From the NCBI GenBank assembly GCA_003218135.1, contig QHNQ01000014.1:1-49553 (forward strand): a stretch of 49,553 nucleotides of DNA, given 5' to 3'. How positions within the stretch are numbered: position 1 is the stretch's first letter; each line of letters starts with the position of its first letter. This DNA comes from Verrucomicrobiota bacterium. GTDB lineage: Bacteria > Verrucomicrobiota > Verrucomicrobiia > Chthoniobacterales > UBA10450. The notes under the pieces are model-generated. The model searched no databases. It was not told the DNA's origin and worked only from the letters and a program-made list of their open reading frames with translations. Positions 23,717-31,276 of the stretch are shown here, piece after piece. The position numbers were made by a program, and so were the translations under genes.

Positions 23717-25963
23717 ATGGCAACGAAGACGAGCAGCAAAACTGCAACGCGCAGACCCGCCACACCGGCGGGTGCGCGGAAGACTACTGCCGCTCCCAAG
23801 CCAGCCGTCGAGTCTAAATCAAAAGTCCAGAAGAAGAAATTAGCGGAAGAAACCGCTTCTGCCTCGGCAGCAGCTAAATCGCCCACGCCGCCGCCGCAAA
23901 AGAGTGAGGCCCGACGTACTCCGGCGCCTGCTTACGAACACGAGAGCGTCTCGCTGATCGACAAGAAAAAACCACGCAAGAAAGCAGAAGACGGCAAGCC
24001 AAAAACAAATCGCGATATCTTACCTCCGATCTCGCGCATACGCGCGTCATTGGACGCAACTGCGGCCCCCCGGAGAGTTTCAGCACCGGTGGAGCCTGCT
24101 CCTGCGCAATCGCCTGCAATTCAAGAACCGGGCGTCATTGCCGCCGAGACGACAGCGCCGCCTTCTTCGGAACCGGAAGCCCCGCAGCAGAAGGTCATCC
24201 TTATCAAACCTCCCATTGTTGTTAAGCAGCTGGCAACTGAGCTTGGGTTAAAGCCGCATCAACTCATCGCGGAGTTGATGACGTACAACATCTTCGCCAA
24301 CATCAACCAGACAGTTGAACCGGATATTGCGTCGAAAATTGCGGAGAGTCACGGGTTCATTCTGGAAAAGGAGCGGCGTGAAAAAGGGGCCGGCGTTCAC
24401 AAAGTGGAACAGGTCGTTGTCGCGCCACCTCCACCGGTCATCGAAAAGAAAGAGGAACTCAAGCCGCGCGGCCCCATCATCACGTTCATGGGACATGTTG
24501 ATCATGGCAAAACGACGCTCCTGGATGCGATTCGCAAGACGCGTGTTGCAGCTGGTGAAGCCGGTGGCATCACCCAACACATCGGCGCCTACGCTGTAAG
24601 TCACAACAGCGCGACACTCACGTTCATCGACACGCCGGGTCACGCAGCCTTCACCGCCATGCGCGCGCGCGGCGCTAACGTAACCGATATCGTCGTGCTC
24701 GTCGTCGCCGCCAATGACGGCATCATGCCTCAAACAATTGAAGCTATTAATCACGCCAAGGCCGCGCCGCATGTGACAATCATGGTGGCGATCAACAAAA
24801 TCGATCTTCCGTCGGCGAACATCGACGGGGTTAAAAAACAACTCCAAGAGCAGGGGCTTACTCCGGAAGATTGGGGAGGCGAAACGATTGTTTGTCCAGT
24901 CTCAGGTACGAGAGGCACTGGAATTGATCACCTGCTTGAGATGATCACGCTGCAGGCGGAGGTCATGGAGCTAAAGGCATCACCCACGGCCAGACCGCGC
25001 GGCACCGTGATTGAAGCACAGGTGGAAGCGGGGCGTGGCCCTACTGCTACAGTGATCGTGCAGATGGGGACGTTAAAAGTCGGCGACCCGTTTATCTGCG
25101 GCGATTACAGTGGCAAGGTAAAATCGCTGCTCGACGATCGTGGCGAACCGATCAAGGAAGCCGGACCTTCCACGCCAGTGAAGGTGCTTGGGTTTACTGG
25201 CCTGCCGAATGCGGGGGACGAATTGCTTGTCATGGAATCGGAGCGCGCTGCGAAACAATTGAGCGATGAACGACTCGAGGCAAAGCGCGCGAGCAAGCTG
25301 TACGTTCCGCAACGCGCTACGCTGGAAAGCTTGCTTGAAACGGCGGGAGGCCAAAAGGTTCTACGCATCGTGTTGAAATGCGACACGCAAGGCTCGCTCG
25401 AAGCGATCGTCGGCGCGTTGAAGCAAATCGAGACCAAAAAGGTCAATCTCGAAATTATCCACTCCGCTGTAGGGCCAATTTCGGAATCGGACATCCTACT
25501 GGCAAGCGCGTCGGACGCGGTCGTGGTCGGCTTTAACGTGAAGGTCGAGTCGATGGCTGTTTCTGCTGCGAAACGCGAAGGCGTGCAGATCAAGCTTTAC
25601 AGCATCATTTACGAGTTACTCGATCAGATGACGGATGTCATGGCAGGGCTGCTTGAACCCGAGCTCCGTGAGACCGTGATCGGCCACGCCGAGGTCAAAC
25701 AGGTTTTCCAGCTAAGCAAAGGCATTGTTGCGGGCTGCCTGGTCACCAATGGCCGCATCGCCCGCACTGCGCGCGCTCGCGTCCTGCGAAAGCGCCAGCC
25801 GGTTTACGACGGCGGCATTTCGACGCTGCGGCGGTTCCAGGACGACGTGAAAGAAGTGCGCTCCGGTCTGGAATGCGGGATTAAACTGGGCGACTTCAGC
25901 GAATACCAGGTGGGCGACGTGATCGAGTGTTATCAACTCGAACAGATAGCGCAGAAACTGTAG
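23717..25963 (+). CDS. infB: Translation initiation factor IF-2
   Basis: GTPase that brings fMet-tRNA to the 30S subunit. 748 residues: a variable Lys/Ala/Pro-rich N-terminus of about 160, IF2-N (IVVKQLATELGLKPHQLIAELM), then the G domain with GHVDHGKTT (about 257-265), DTPGHAAFT (G3), NKID (G4), and C-terminal domains II to IV ending near GDFSEYQVGDVIECY. Shorter at the N-terminus than E. coli IF-2. Second gene of nusA-infB-rbfA, co-transcribed on spacing. Confidence 0.97.
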   Translation: MATKTSSKTATRRPATPAGARKTTAAPKPAVESKSKVQKKKLAEETASASAAAKSPTPPPQKSEARRTPAPAYEHESVSLIDKKKPRKKAEDGKPKTNRDILPPISRIRASLDATAAPRRVSAPVEPAPAQSPAIQEPGVIAAETTAPPSSEPEAPQQKVILIKPPIVVKQLATELGLKPHQLIAELMTYNIFANINQTVEPDIASKIAESHGFILEKERREKGAGVHKVEQVVVAPPPPVIEKKEELKPRGPIITFMGHVDHGKTTLLDAIRKTRVAAGEAGGITQHIGAYAVSHNSATLTFIDTPGHAAFTAMRARGANVTDIVVLVVAANDGIMPQTIEAINHAKAAPHVTIMVAINKIDLPSANIDGVKKQLQEQGLTPEDWGGETIVCPVSGTRGTGIDHLLEMITLQAEVMELKASPTARPRGTVIEAQVEAGRGPTATVIVQMGTLKVGDPFICGDYSGKVKSLLDDRGEPIKEAGPSTPVKVLGFTGLPNAGDELLVMESERAAKQLSDERLEAKRASKLYVPQRATLESLLETAGGQKVLRIVLKCDTQGSLEAIVGALKQIETKKVNLEIIHSAVGPISESDILLASASDAVVVGFNVKVESMAVSAAKREGVQIKLYSIIYELLDQMTDVMAGLLEPELRETVIGHAEVKQVFQLSKGIVAGCLVTNGRIARTARARVLRKRQPVYDGGISTLRRFQDDVKEVRSGLECGIKLGDFSEYQVGDVIECYQLEQIAQKL

Positions 25964-25977
25964 GGCGTCCGCGTCAG

Positions 25978-26343
25978 ATGCCGGCGCTTGTTATGAAACA
26001 CCGACAACTTCGGGTAAACGAACTCGTCAAACGTGAGCTGAGCGCTAGCATTGCGCGCCAAATAAACTTCGAAGATGTCCTTGTCAGTATAAACGCTGTC
26101 GATGTCACGCCCGACCTGAAGAGCGCGCATGTGTTCGTAAGCATTCTCGGCCAAGCAACCGGCGCGAGCGTACTCGATAAACTGGAGGCGCATCGTCCCG
26201 CGCTGCAAGCTGAACTTTCCCGTCACGTTGTTCTCAAATACACTCCGCATTTGGTTTTTCATCTTGACGATTCGATCGAGCGCGGCGCACGTGTCCTCGA
26301 GATTTTGCAGGACCTTGAAAAACGCAGTGGCCAAGACCAGTGA
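25978..26343 (+). CDS. rbfA: Ribosome-binding factor A
   Basis: KH-fold 16S rRNA maturation and cold-adaptation factor. Recognised by RQLRVNELVKRELSASIAR near the start, VLVSINAVDVTPDLKSAHVFVSILG in the middle, and LRxxLxxxxxL-type and TPHLVFHLDDSIERGARVLEIL at the end. The start may be ATG 25978 or ATG 25993; the second begins MKHRQLRV and is closer to typical starts, but both lie after the infB stop, with 14 or 29 bases between. 122 or 117 residues. Confidence 0.92.
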   Translation: MPALVMKHRQLRVNELVKRELSASIARQINFEDVLVSINAVDVTPDLKSAHVFVSILGQATGASVLDKLEAHRPALQAELSRHVVLKYTPHLVFHLDDSIERGARVLEILQDLEKRSGQDQ

Positions 26344-26352
26344 ATGCTGTAG

Positions 26353-26380
26353 CCACGGCCCTGCGGGCCGTCTATCGTGG
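26353..26380. repeat. GC-rich hairpin between rbfA and nrnA
   Basis: ACGGCCC (26355-26361) pairs with GGGCCGT (26365-26371), flanked by CCACG and CGTGG. The rest of the 117-base spacer holds two GGCTACGGCG-like words, one more relic of interspersed repeats. No T-run. Confidence 0.5.
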
Positions 26381-26460
26381 AGCTTTTGGAACTGGTTGAG
26401 GACCGCTCATCCGGCTACGGCGAAAGGCTACGGCGGGATAAACAGGGCGGTGGCTACAAG

Positions 26461-27456
26461 ATGACCGCTTCAACATTTGACGAAATCGGCCGGGTTCTGC
26501 GCGAGCATCAGCACTTCGCGATCCTAGGTCATGTGCGGCCTGACGGTGACGCGCTGGGAAGTCAGCTCGCGCTCGCATTGTCGCTTCAGCAGCTCGGCAA
26601 AGATGTCCGCGTCTGGAATGAAGACGGTATGCTGGAAAAATATTCATTTTTGCCGCGCGCCGAATTGCTGACCAAACCGCCTGCGACAGCCATCGATGTC
26701 GATGTCGCAATCGCGCTCGACACTGCAATTCAAAATCGGCTTGGAACCGCGCTGGCGGCTGTCGGGTCGGCAAAAATCTGGGTCAACATCGATCATCACA
26801 GCAGCAACCCAGGATATGGCGATTTGGTGATTGTCGATGTAAGCGCGCCGGCCACCGGCGAAATCATTTTTAGATTGATCAGGAACCAGGGCCTGCCTCT
26901 CGACCACGATATAGCAGAGAATCTTTACGCCGCGATTTCCACTGACACCGGTTCATTTCAATATCCAAAAACCAGCGCCCGCACGTTCGAGATCGCCACG
27001 GAACTCGTGCGCGCTGGCGGCCTCAACGTTGGCAAAATCAGCCAACAATTATACGAGAATTACCCGCGACGCCGTTTGGAACTGCTGCGAGAGCTTCTCC
27101 GGACGATGCGCTTTAGCGAGGGCGGTCGAGTCGCAAGTTTTAGCCTCACCTTACGGACGGCCGCAGATTTGGGTGTCCTTCCCGAGGACAATGAAGGATT
27201 AATCGATCATCTCCGGGCAGTTCGCGGCGTGATCGTCGCCGTCTTTTTTGAGGAACTTGCCGACGGCAAAGCGCGCGTAAGCATGCGCTCAAAAGACGAA
27301 GCCGTGGATGTCTGCGCGATTTGCCAGAAATTCGGCGGCGGCGGGCATACGCTGGCTGCCGGCGCGCGCATTCGCGGAAATCTTGTCGAAGTCGAAGAGC
27401 GCGTTTTGAAAGAAGTCGGCGATAAACTTGAAGTCTATCAACGGCCGTCATCCTGA
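26461..27456 (+). CDS. nrnA: Bifunctional oligoribonuclease / pAp phosphatase (DHH-DHHA1)
   Basis: 331 residues. DHH domain: ILGHVRPDGDALGSQLAL (metal-binding Asp residues near 24-28), VAIALDTAI, NIDHHSSN (the DHH motif near 110-117) and ISTDTGSFQYPKTS. DHHA1 domain: FGGGGHTLAAGARI at about 299-312 binds the RNA end. NrnA degrades nanoRNAs and dephosphorylates pAp. ATG 26461 is used; the open frame to 26377 is repeat-derived. Its position between rbfA and truB is a conserved gene order. The last codons and stop lie inside a downstream repeat arm. Confidence 0.93.
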   Translation: MTASTFDEIGRVLREHQHFAILGHVRPDGDALGSQLALALSLQQLGKDVRVWNEDGMLEKYSFLPRAELLTKPPATAIDVDVAIALDTAIQNRLGTALAAVGSAKIWVNIDHHSSNPGYGDLVIVDVSAPATGEIIFRLIRNQGLPLDHDIAENLYAAISTDTGSFQYPKTSARTFEIATELVRAGGLNVGKISQQLYENYPRRRLELLRELLRTMRFSEGGRVASFSLTLRTAADLGVLPEDNEGLIDHLRAVRGVIVAVFFEELADGKARVSMRSKDEAVDVCAICQKFGGGGHTLAAGARIRGNLVEVEERVLKEVGDKLEVYQRPSS

Positions 27457-27539
27457 GCGTAGCGAAGCGGAGTCGGAGGATCCCGCGGAATTACCTTTGC
27501 GATTTCGCCACGGATTCCTCGACTCCGCCCGGAATGACG
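27447..27539. repeat. Inverted repeat, 'GTCATCCTGAGCG' family, copy 1
   Basis: The left arm (27447-27482: GTCATCCTGAGCG, GCGGAGTCG, AGGATCC) is mirrored by 27513-27539 (GGATTCCTCGACTCCGCC, GGAATGAC). The left arm supplies the final Ser-Ser codons and TGA stop of nrnA. Related copies occur at 33553-33705, 46839-46926 and 48298-48394. Confidence 0.75.
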
Positions 27540-27552
27540 GAAACTTGTGATC

Positions 27553-28275
27553 ATGTCTCCTTCTCCAACGATTGACGGTGTCATCCTGGTGGATAAAGCC
27601 GAAGGGATGACATCGCACGACGTTGTTGCGCTGGCGCGGCGAAAACTCGGCACCAAAAAAATCGGCCATTGCGGCACGTTAGATCCGATCGCCACCGGTT
27701 TACTGTTGCTCACGGTTGGACGTGGCACAAAAGTTCAGGATTTGCTGATGAGCGAAGATAAAGAATACGCTGGTACATTCGTGCTTGGCGTGACCACCGA
27801 CACGCAGGATCGACAAGGCGAAGTGATTCAGCAGCGGCCGGTCCCCGCGCTGGATGATAATCAAATTCGCGCCGTATTTGAAAAGTTCCGCGGCGATTTT
27901 TATCAACTGCCACCGATGGTCTCTGCGAAAAAGCATGGCGGCGTTCCGCTTTACAAGCTCGCGCGCCAGGGGAAAACGGTCGAGCGCGAGCCGCGGTTGG
28001 TGCATGTCTATCGCTACAGCATTGACAGGATCGCCTTGCCGGAAATCGACTTCAGCGTGTTGTGCAGCAAGGGATTTTATGTCCGCACCTACGTACATGA
28101 CATTGGAGAGGCCCTCGGCTGCGGCGCGCATTTGAAATCGCTGCGCCGGACGAAATCCGGCCGGTTCGATGTGGCGAACGCGATCACAGTCGACGAAATC
28201 AAAAATTCTTCGCGCGAAGAAATTCTCGAACGGATGCTGAGTCTTCCTGAAGTGTCGAGAATGCGCGGCGCGTGA
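27553..28275 (+). CDS. truB: tRNA pseudouridine(55) synthase TruB
   Basis: Converts U55 in the T loop of tRNAs to pseudouridine. 240 residues: GVILVDKAEGMTSHDVV, then GHCGTLDPIATGLLLLTVG with the catalytic Asp near 46, YAGTFVLGVTTDTQDRQG near 72, QLPPMVSAKKHGGVPLYKLAR near 116, and CSKGFYVRTYVHDIGEALG near 174. ATG 27553 is chosen over GTG 27547. It lies downstream of nrnA after a repeat. The short C-terminus matches the type without a PUA domain. Confidence 0.95.
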   Translation: MSPSPTIDGVILVDKAEGMTSHDVVALARRKLGTKKIGHCGTLDPIATGLLLLTVGRGTKVQDLLMSEDKEYAGTFVLGVTTDTQDRQGEVIQQRPVPALDDNQIRAVFEKFRGDFYQLPPMVSAKKHGGVPLYKLARQGKTVEREPRLVHVYRYSIDRIALPEIDFSVLCSKGFYVRTYVHDIGEALGCGAHLKSLRRTKSGRFDVANAITVDEIKNSSREEILERMLSLPEVSRMRGA

Positions 28276-28432
28276 GGAAAATGCCGAAATCCGAAGCAAA
28301 TCCGAATATCGACGCCCGAATGATTTCACGCGCACCGCGTCTTGTTTATTCGTGCTTCGTCATTATTTCGTCATTCGTCATTCGCCTGCCACGCCGTAGC
28401 CTTGCGGAGGCGGGTCATTCGTCATTTCCATA
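28276..28432. repeat. Repeat-derived spacer between truB and ribF
   Basis: No gene is seen. The right half (28347-28385) is a string of ATTCGT/TTCGTCATT words like those between the two pilT genes, followed by a GCCACGCCGTAGCC...GGCGGG segment. The left half has weaker complementary words (CCGAAATCCGAAGC). Inverted symmetry is poor, so this is probably a decayed copy. Confidence 0.4.
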
Positions 28433-29359
28433 ATGGAAACGGTTCGATCCATCTCCGAGTTGTCGAAATTACGTGGCCCGCTCTTTCTCGCCATCGGCGT
28501 ATTCGATGGCATGCATCTCGGCCATCAGGCAGTCATCTCCACCTCCGCTGAACATGCGCGATCAGTCAATGGAACACCTGTCGTGGTCACATTTGATCCG
28601 CATCCGGAAAAGGTATTGCGTCCGCAAGCCGCGCCTCATTTGCTTACCGCTACCCAACACAAGATCGGCTTAATTCGCGATCTCGGCGTCGGTCATCTTC
28701 TGATCATTGCATTCGACAAGCAATTTGCTGCCACCGAACCCGAAGACTTTGTGCAGCAATTAGTGAAGCACTCGAAACCGCTGCGGGAAATTTGCGTTGG
28801 ACACGAATGGGCGTTTGGAAAAAATCGACGTGGCAATCTCGAACTGCTCAAGAAACTCGGCGCACGATTTGATTTCGGCGTAGTGGGAATTCCGCCGGTC
28901 ACCGTCAATGGCGAAATCGTCAGCAGCACTACGATACGACAGGCCGTAGAAGCGGGCGATCTGCGAAAGGCGGCAGCGATGCTTGGCCGCGAATACACGA
29001 TCCTGGGAACTGTTGTGCGCGGCGATGATTTGGGAAAGAAAATCGGATTTCCAACAGCAAATCTGAGCGCGCACAATGAGCAGTTCCCGCCAAATGGAGT
29101 GTATTTCGCCCAAGCCATCCTCAATGGGGTCATCTATCCGGGCGTGGTGAATCTAGGCTATCGCCCAACCGTGAGCAGCGAGAAAGACCGCGTGCTGGAA
29201 ATTCACCTGTTCGACTTCGACCGCGACATCTATGGCAGCGATTTAGAAGTGCGCTTTGTCCGCTATCTCAGGCCGGAAAAGAAATTTGAAAGTGTCGAGG
29301 CGCTGGCTCGCCAGATCGCGCTCGACGTAAAACAAGCGCGCGAGTTAGCCGCGGCATAA
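28433..29359 (+). CDS. ribF: Bifunctional riboflavin kinase / FAD synthetase
   Basis: 308 residues. N-terminal FMN adenylyltransferase domain: LAIGVFDGMHLGHQAVI at about 19-35 (nucleotide-binding HxGH type), VVTFDPHPEKVLRP, CVGHEWAFGKNRRGNLELL, and SSTTIRQAVEAGDL. C-terminal riboflavin kinase domain: VVRGDDLGKKIGFPTANL, PPNGVYFAQAILNG, VVNLGYRPTV, EIHLFDFDRDIYG. It ends the nusA-ribF operon and is convergent, with a 4-base gap, to the anti-sigma gene. Normal length. Confidence 0.96.
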   Translation: METVRSISELSKLRGPLFLAIGVFDGMHLGHQAVISTSAEHARSVNGTPVVVTFDPHPEKVLRPQAAPHLLTATQHKIGLIRDLGVGHLLIIAFDKQFAATEPEDFVQQLVKHSKPLREICVGHEWAFGKNRRGNLELLKKLGARFDFGVVGIPPVTVNGEIVSSTTIRQAVEAGDLRKAAAMLGREYTILGTVVRGDDLGKKIGFPTANLSAHNEQFPPNGVYFAQAILNGVIYPGVVNLGYRPTVSSEKDRVLEIHLFDFDRDIYGSDLEVRFVRYLRPEKKFESVEALARQIALDVKQARELAAA

Positions 29360-29363
29360 TATT

Positions 29364-29723
29364 TCAAAACCGCAGCCGGGCGAGATCGCGCACCTCTGGC
29401 GTTTTGCGAATCGCGAGGATAACGGCGAACGCGCCGACTACAAGACCGCAGCCAAACGCGAATATCAGCAACAGCCACACCGGGAAGTCCGATAACTGGA
29501 TCACGCCTTCGCGGACGAACCGACCGCCACCGGAAAGCAAATAGACAACTCCGCTTCCGAGCAGCGTCATCCCCATCAGAATCATTGCGCGCAGCCATCG
29601 TGGTTCGCGGCGCGCTGCGGGCAACCTGGCCATGACGCGCGCGGTGAAGCCATCGTCGTCGATATACGGCGCGGCTTCGCGCAATTGGCGATCTAGCGTT
29701 TCGTCGTCGATCATTGCATTCAT
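29364..29723 (-). CDS. Short membrane protein, probable anti-sigma factor
   Basis: 119 residues. The cytoplasmic N-terminus IDDETLDRQLREAAPYIDDDGFTARVMARLP resembles the sigma-binding tip of small anti-sigma factors. Two membrane helices follow, at about 45-65 (AMILMGMTLLGSGVVYLL) and 80-105 (FPVWLLLIFAFGCGLVVGAF). It starts 4 bases after the ECF sigma gene, the standard position. There is no zinc-binding HxxxCxxC motif, so it would not be a redox ZAS protein. The function rests on the operon position and shape. Confidence 0.65.
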   Translation of the reverse strand: MNAMIDDETLDRQLREAAPYIDDDGFTARVMARLPAARREPRWLRAMILMGMTLLGSGVVYLLSGGGRFVREGVIQLSDFPVWLLLIFAFGCGLVVGAFAVILAIRKTPEVRDLARLRF

Positions 29724-29727
29724 TATA

Positions 29728-30264
29728 TCAATTCGGCCCCCACGCTGCCAGTGTCCGCTTCAGTTTCTCGCGGCCGCGCAACACATTAGTCTTCACGGTG
29801 CCGAGCGGGATGTCGAGAACGCGTGCAGCTTCGTCATGCGACAGGCCGTTTTGGCAGCAGAGCACAACAGCTGTGCGCTCGTGCAACGGAAGCAAATTCA
29901 GGGCATGCATAAGATCGTGTCTCAAACCAGGATCGACAGTCTGCGGATCCTGCTCCCCTTGCCACTGCTCCTCATCCACACCGACGAGTTCCTTGCGACG
30001 ACGCGCATCCTCGCGAAAACAGTTGTACGCGATTCGGTAAAGCCATGTTGAAAATCGCGCTTCACCGCGAAAGCCGCGAATATTCTTGTAAGCGCGAATA
30101 AAGGTTTCCTGTGCGAGATCGTCCGCCAGGGCAATATCTGTGCGGGTAAGCTGTCGAAGAATACCGCGCACCGTGGATTGATGCCGGCGCACGAGTTCGC
30201 CGAACGCGTGCTGATCGTCATCGGCAAGAACTCGTGCGACGAGGTCCGCATCAGTAAGCTCCAC
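29728..30264 (-). CDS. ECF RNA polymerase sigma factor
   Basis: 178 residues from GTG 30264. Region 2: HAFGELVRRHQSTVRGIL, DLAQETFIRAYKNIRGFRGEARFSTWLYRIAYNCFREDARRR. Region 4: LPLHERTAVVLCCQNGLSHDEAARVLDIPLGTVKTNVLRGREKL. This is the RpoE/SigW-like layout. An open frame reaches TTG 30330, but that overlaps the upstream gene by 56 bases; GTG 30264 sits 10 bases after its stop and matches usual N-termini. Followed immediately by the anti-sigma gene. The inducing signal is unknown. Confidence 0.9.
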   Translation of the reverse strand: MELTDADLVARVLADDDQHAFGELVRRHQSTVRGILRQLTRTDIALADDLAQETFIRAYKNIRGFRGEARFSTWLYRIAYNCFREDARRRKELVGVDEEQWQGEQDPQTVDPGLRHDLMHALNLLPLHERTAVVLCCQNGLSHDEAARVLDIPLGTVKTNVLRGREKLKRTLAAWGPN

Positions 30265-30274
30265 GACCGCAATA

Positions 30275-30934
30275 CTAGGGTGCCGGTGGCGGAGGAGGAA
30301 TGTCCTTTTTGCCTTCCAATTTCCATACAATCAAATAGCCAAGCCCGATCAAAAATGGGATTAGCCCGAACGACCACGCGCCGCCTTCCCAGTCATTGAC
30401 GGCAGCAAGCCAAATCATCAGTCCAAGGCCTACCATGGTCCATACAACACCACGCCGCACGTCTGAGCGACGTCGCACATGCCGCACCTCGGGTGCCAGC
30501 AGTTCGGCGGGAACCGGCTGACCTTTCTCCACCATCATCCTGATCGTGCGCTGCCGCATGCGGCTTCCCATGAGGGCGAATATCCCTATCATGATCACGA
30601 TCAGCACAGGCGCGCCAAATATGGATAGAAACACGATCGCCACGATTGGGATCGCCACGAACTCGCGCATCTTTCGGAGATCGGCATCATCCTCTTTATC
30701 GCCTGTATCGATAGTGATTCCGTGGTGGCCGCGAAATTTCTTCTCCAGTTTCTGGTGAATTCTGTCGGACAGATCCGATGAACCGCCACTGGCGGTTGCT
30801 GTTGGCGTCGATGTTGTTGTTGTTGTCGCTGCTGCTGTTGGCGGGCTCGCGATCGGGGATGCTGTCGGAGTCTGCGCAAGCAAGCTTATCGCGAAGCCAA
30901 TGAAGCAAATACAGAGGAGGATTGATTTTTTCAT
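30275..30934 (-). CDS. DUF6249-type membrane protein preceding the ECF sigma gene
   Basis: 219 residues from ATG 30934, chosen because MKKSILLCICFIGFAISLLAQ is a clear signal peptide; the longer frame upstream is unlikely. A Thr/Ala/Pro low-complexity linker (about 22-55), a charged segment, a hydrophobic helix pair (VAIPIVAIVFLSIFGAPVLIVIMIGIFALM at about 92-121), then RTIRMMVEKGQPVPAELL, the DUF6249 signature, and two more C-terminal membrane segments. It is first of three genes with sigma and anti-sigma, so it may sense or transmit the stress signal (inference). The Pro-rich C-terminus PPPPPAP is odd but real in frame. Confidence 0.7.
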   Translation of the reverse strand: MKKSILLCICFIGFAISLLAQTPTASPIASPPTAAATTTTTSTPTATASGGSSDLSDRIHQKLEKKFRGHHGITIDTGDKEDDADLRKMREFVAIPIVAIVFLSIFGAPVLIVIMIGIFALMGSRMRQRTIRMMVEKGQPVPAELLAPEVRHVRRRSDVRRGVVWTMVGLGLMIWLAAVNDWEGGAWSFGLIPFLIGLGYLIVWKLEGKKDIPPPPPAP

Positions 30935-31013
30935 ACTAGTCTTTTGATCATAGGATGCGCTGAAGACCCTATTTGGATTCAACGATTTTCCATCTACGCG
31001 AGCAACTAAAAGG

Positions 31014-31041
31014 TTGCGTTTGGAAGGTCGCTCGCCATTAT
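31014..31041 (+). promoter_or_regulatory. Weak promoter candidate for tRNA-Gly
   Basis: TTGCGT (31014-31019), 16-base spacer, CATTAT (31036-31041), 17 bases before the tRNA. Both boxes are weak. Given only because the tRNA is divergent from its left neighbour and must have its own promoter. Confidence 0.25.
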
Positions 31042-31058
31042 TGTTCCCTCTCAAAACT

Positions 31059-31131
<73 letters not shown>

Positions 31132-31139
31132 GATTGTTT

Positions 31140-31192
31140 GTAGCCGGTGCACAAGGCAACACGCGGCTTGGCGACCACATGGCGACGGCTAC
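31140..31192. repeat. GTAGCCG...CGGCTAC inverted repeat after the tRNA
   Basis: 7-bp arms at 31140-31146 and 31186-31192 with a GC-rich centre, 8 bases after tRNA-Gly. Similar GGCTAC/GTAGCC words occur before nrnA. The remaining 84 bases before the next gene hold only its Shine-Dalgarno (AGAGGAA at 31270-31276). Confidence 0.4.
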
Positions 31193-31276
31193 AGCTTCGC
31201 GCGTCGCCGACTTTCTCCGCAGTAGCTGGGAGAAGAATTTTGCGGCACTGATAGACCGCCACTAAGGTAAGAGGAA

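Noticed and set aside
30265-30330. TTG start at 30330 for the ECF sigma factor
   Set aside because: It would overlap the upstream gene by 56 bases and add residues not seen in ECF factors; GTG 30264 fits spacing and family start.
30935-31054. Forty-residue N-terminal extension of the DUF6249 protein
   Set aside because: It would bury a clear signal peptide inside the protein; ATG 30934 places it at the N-terminus.
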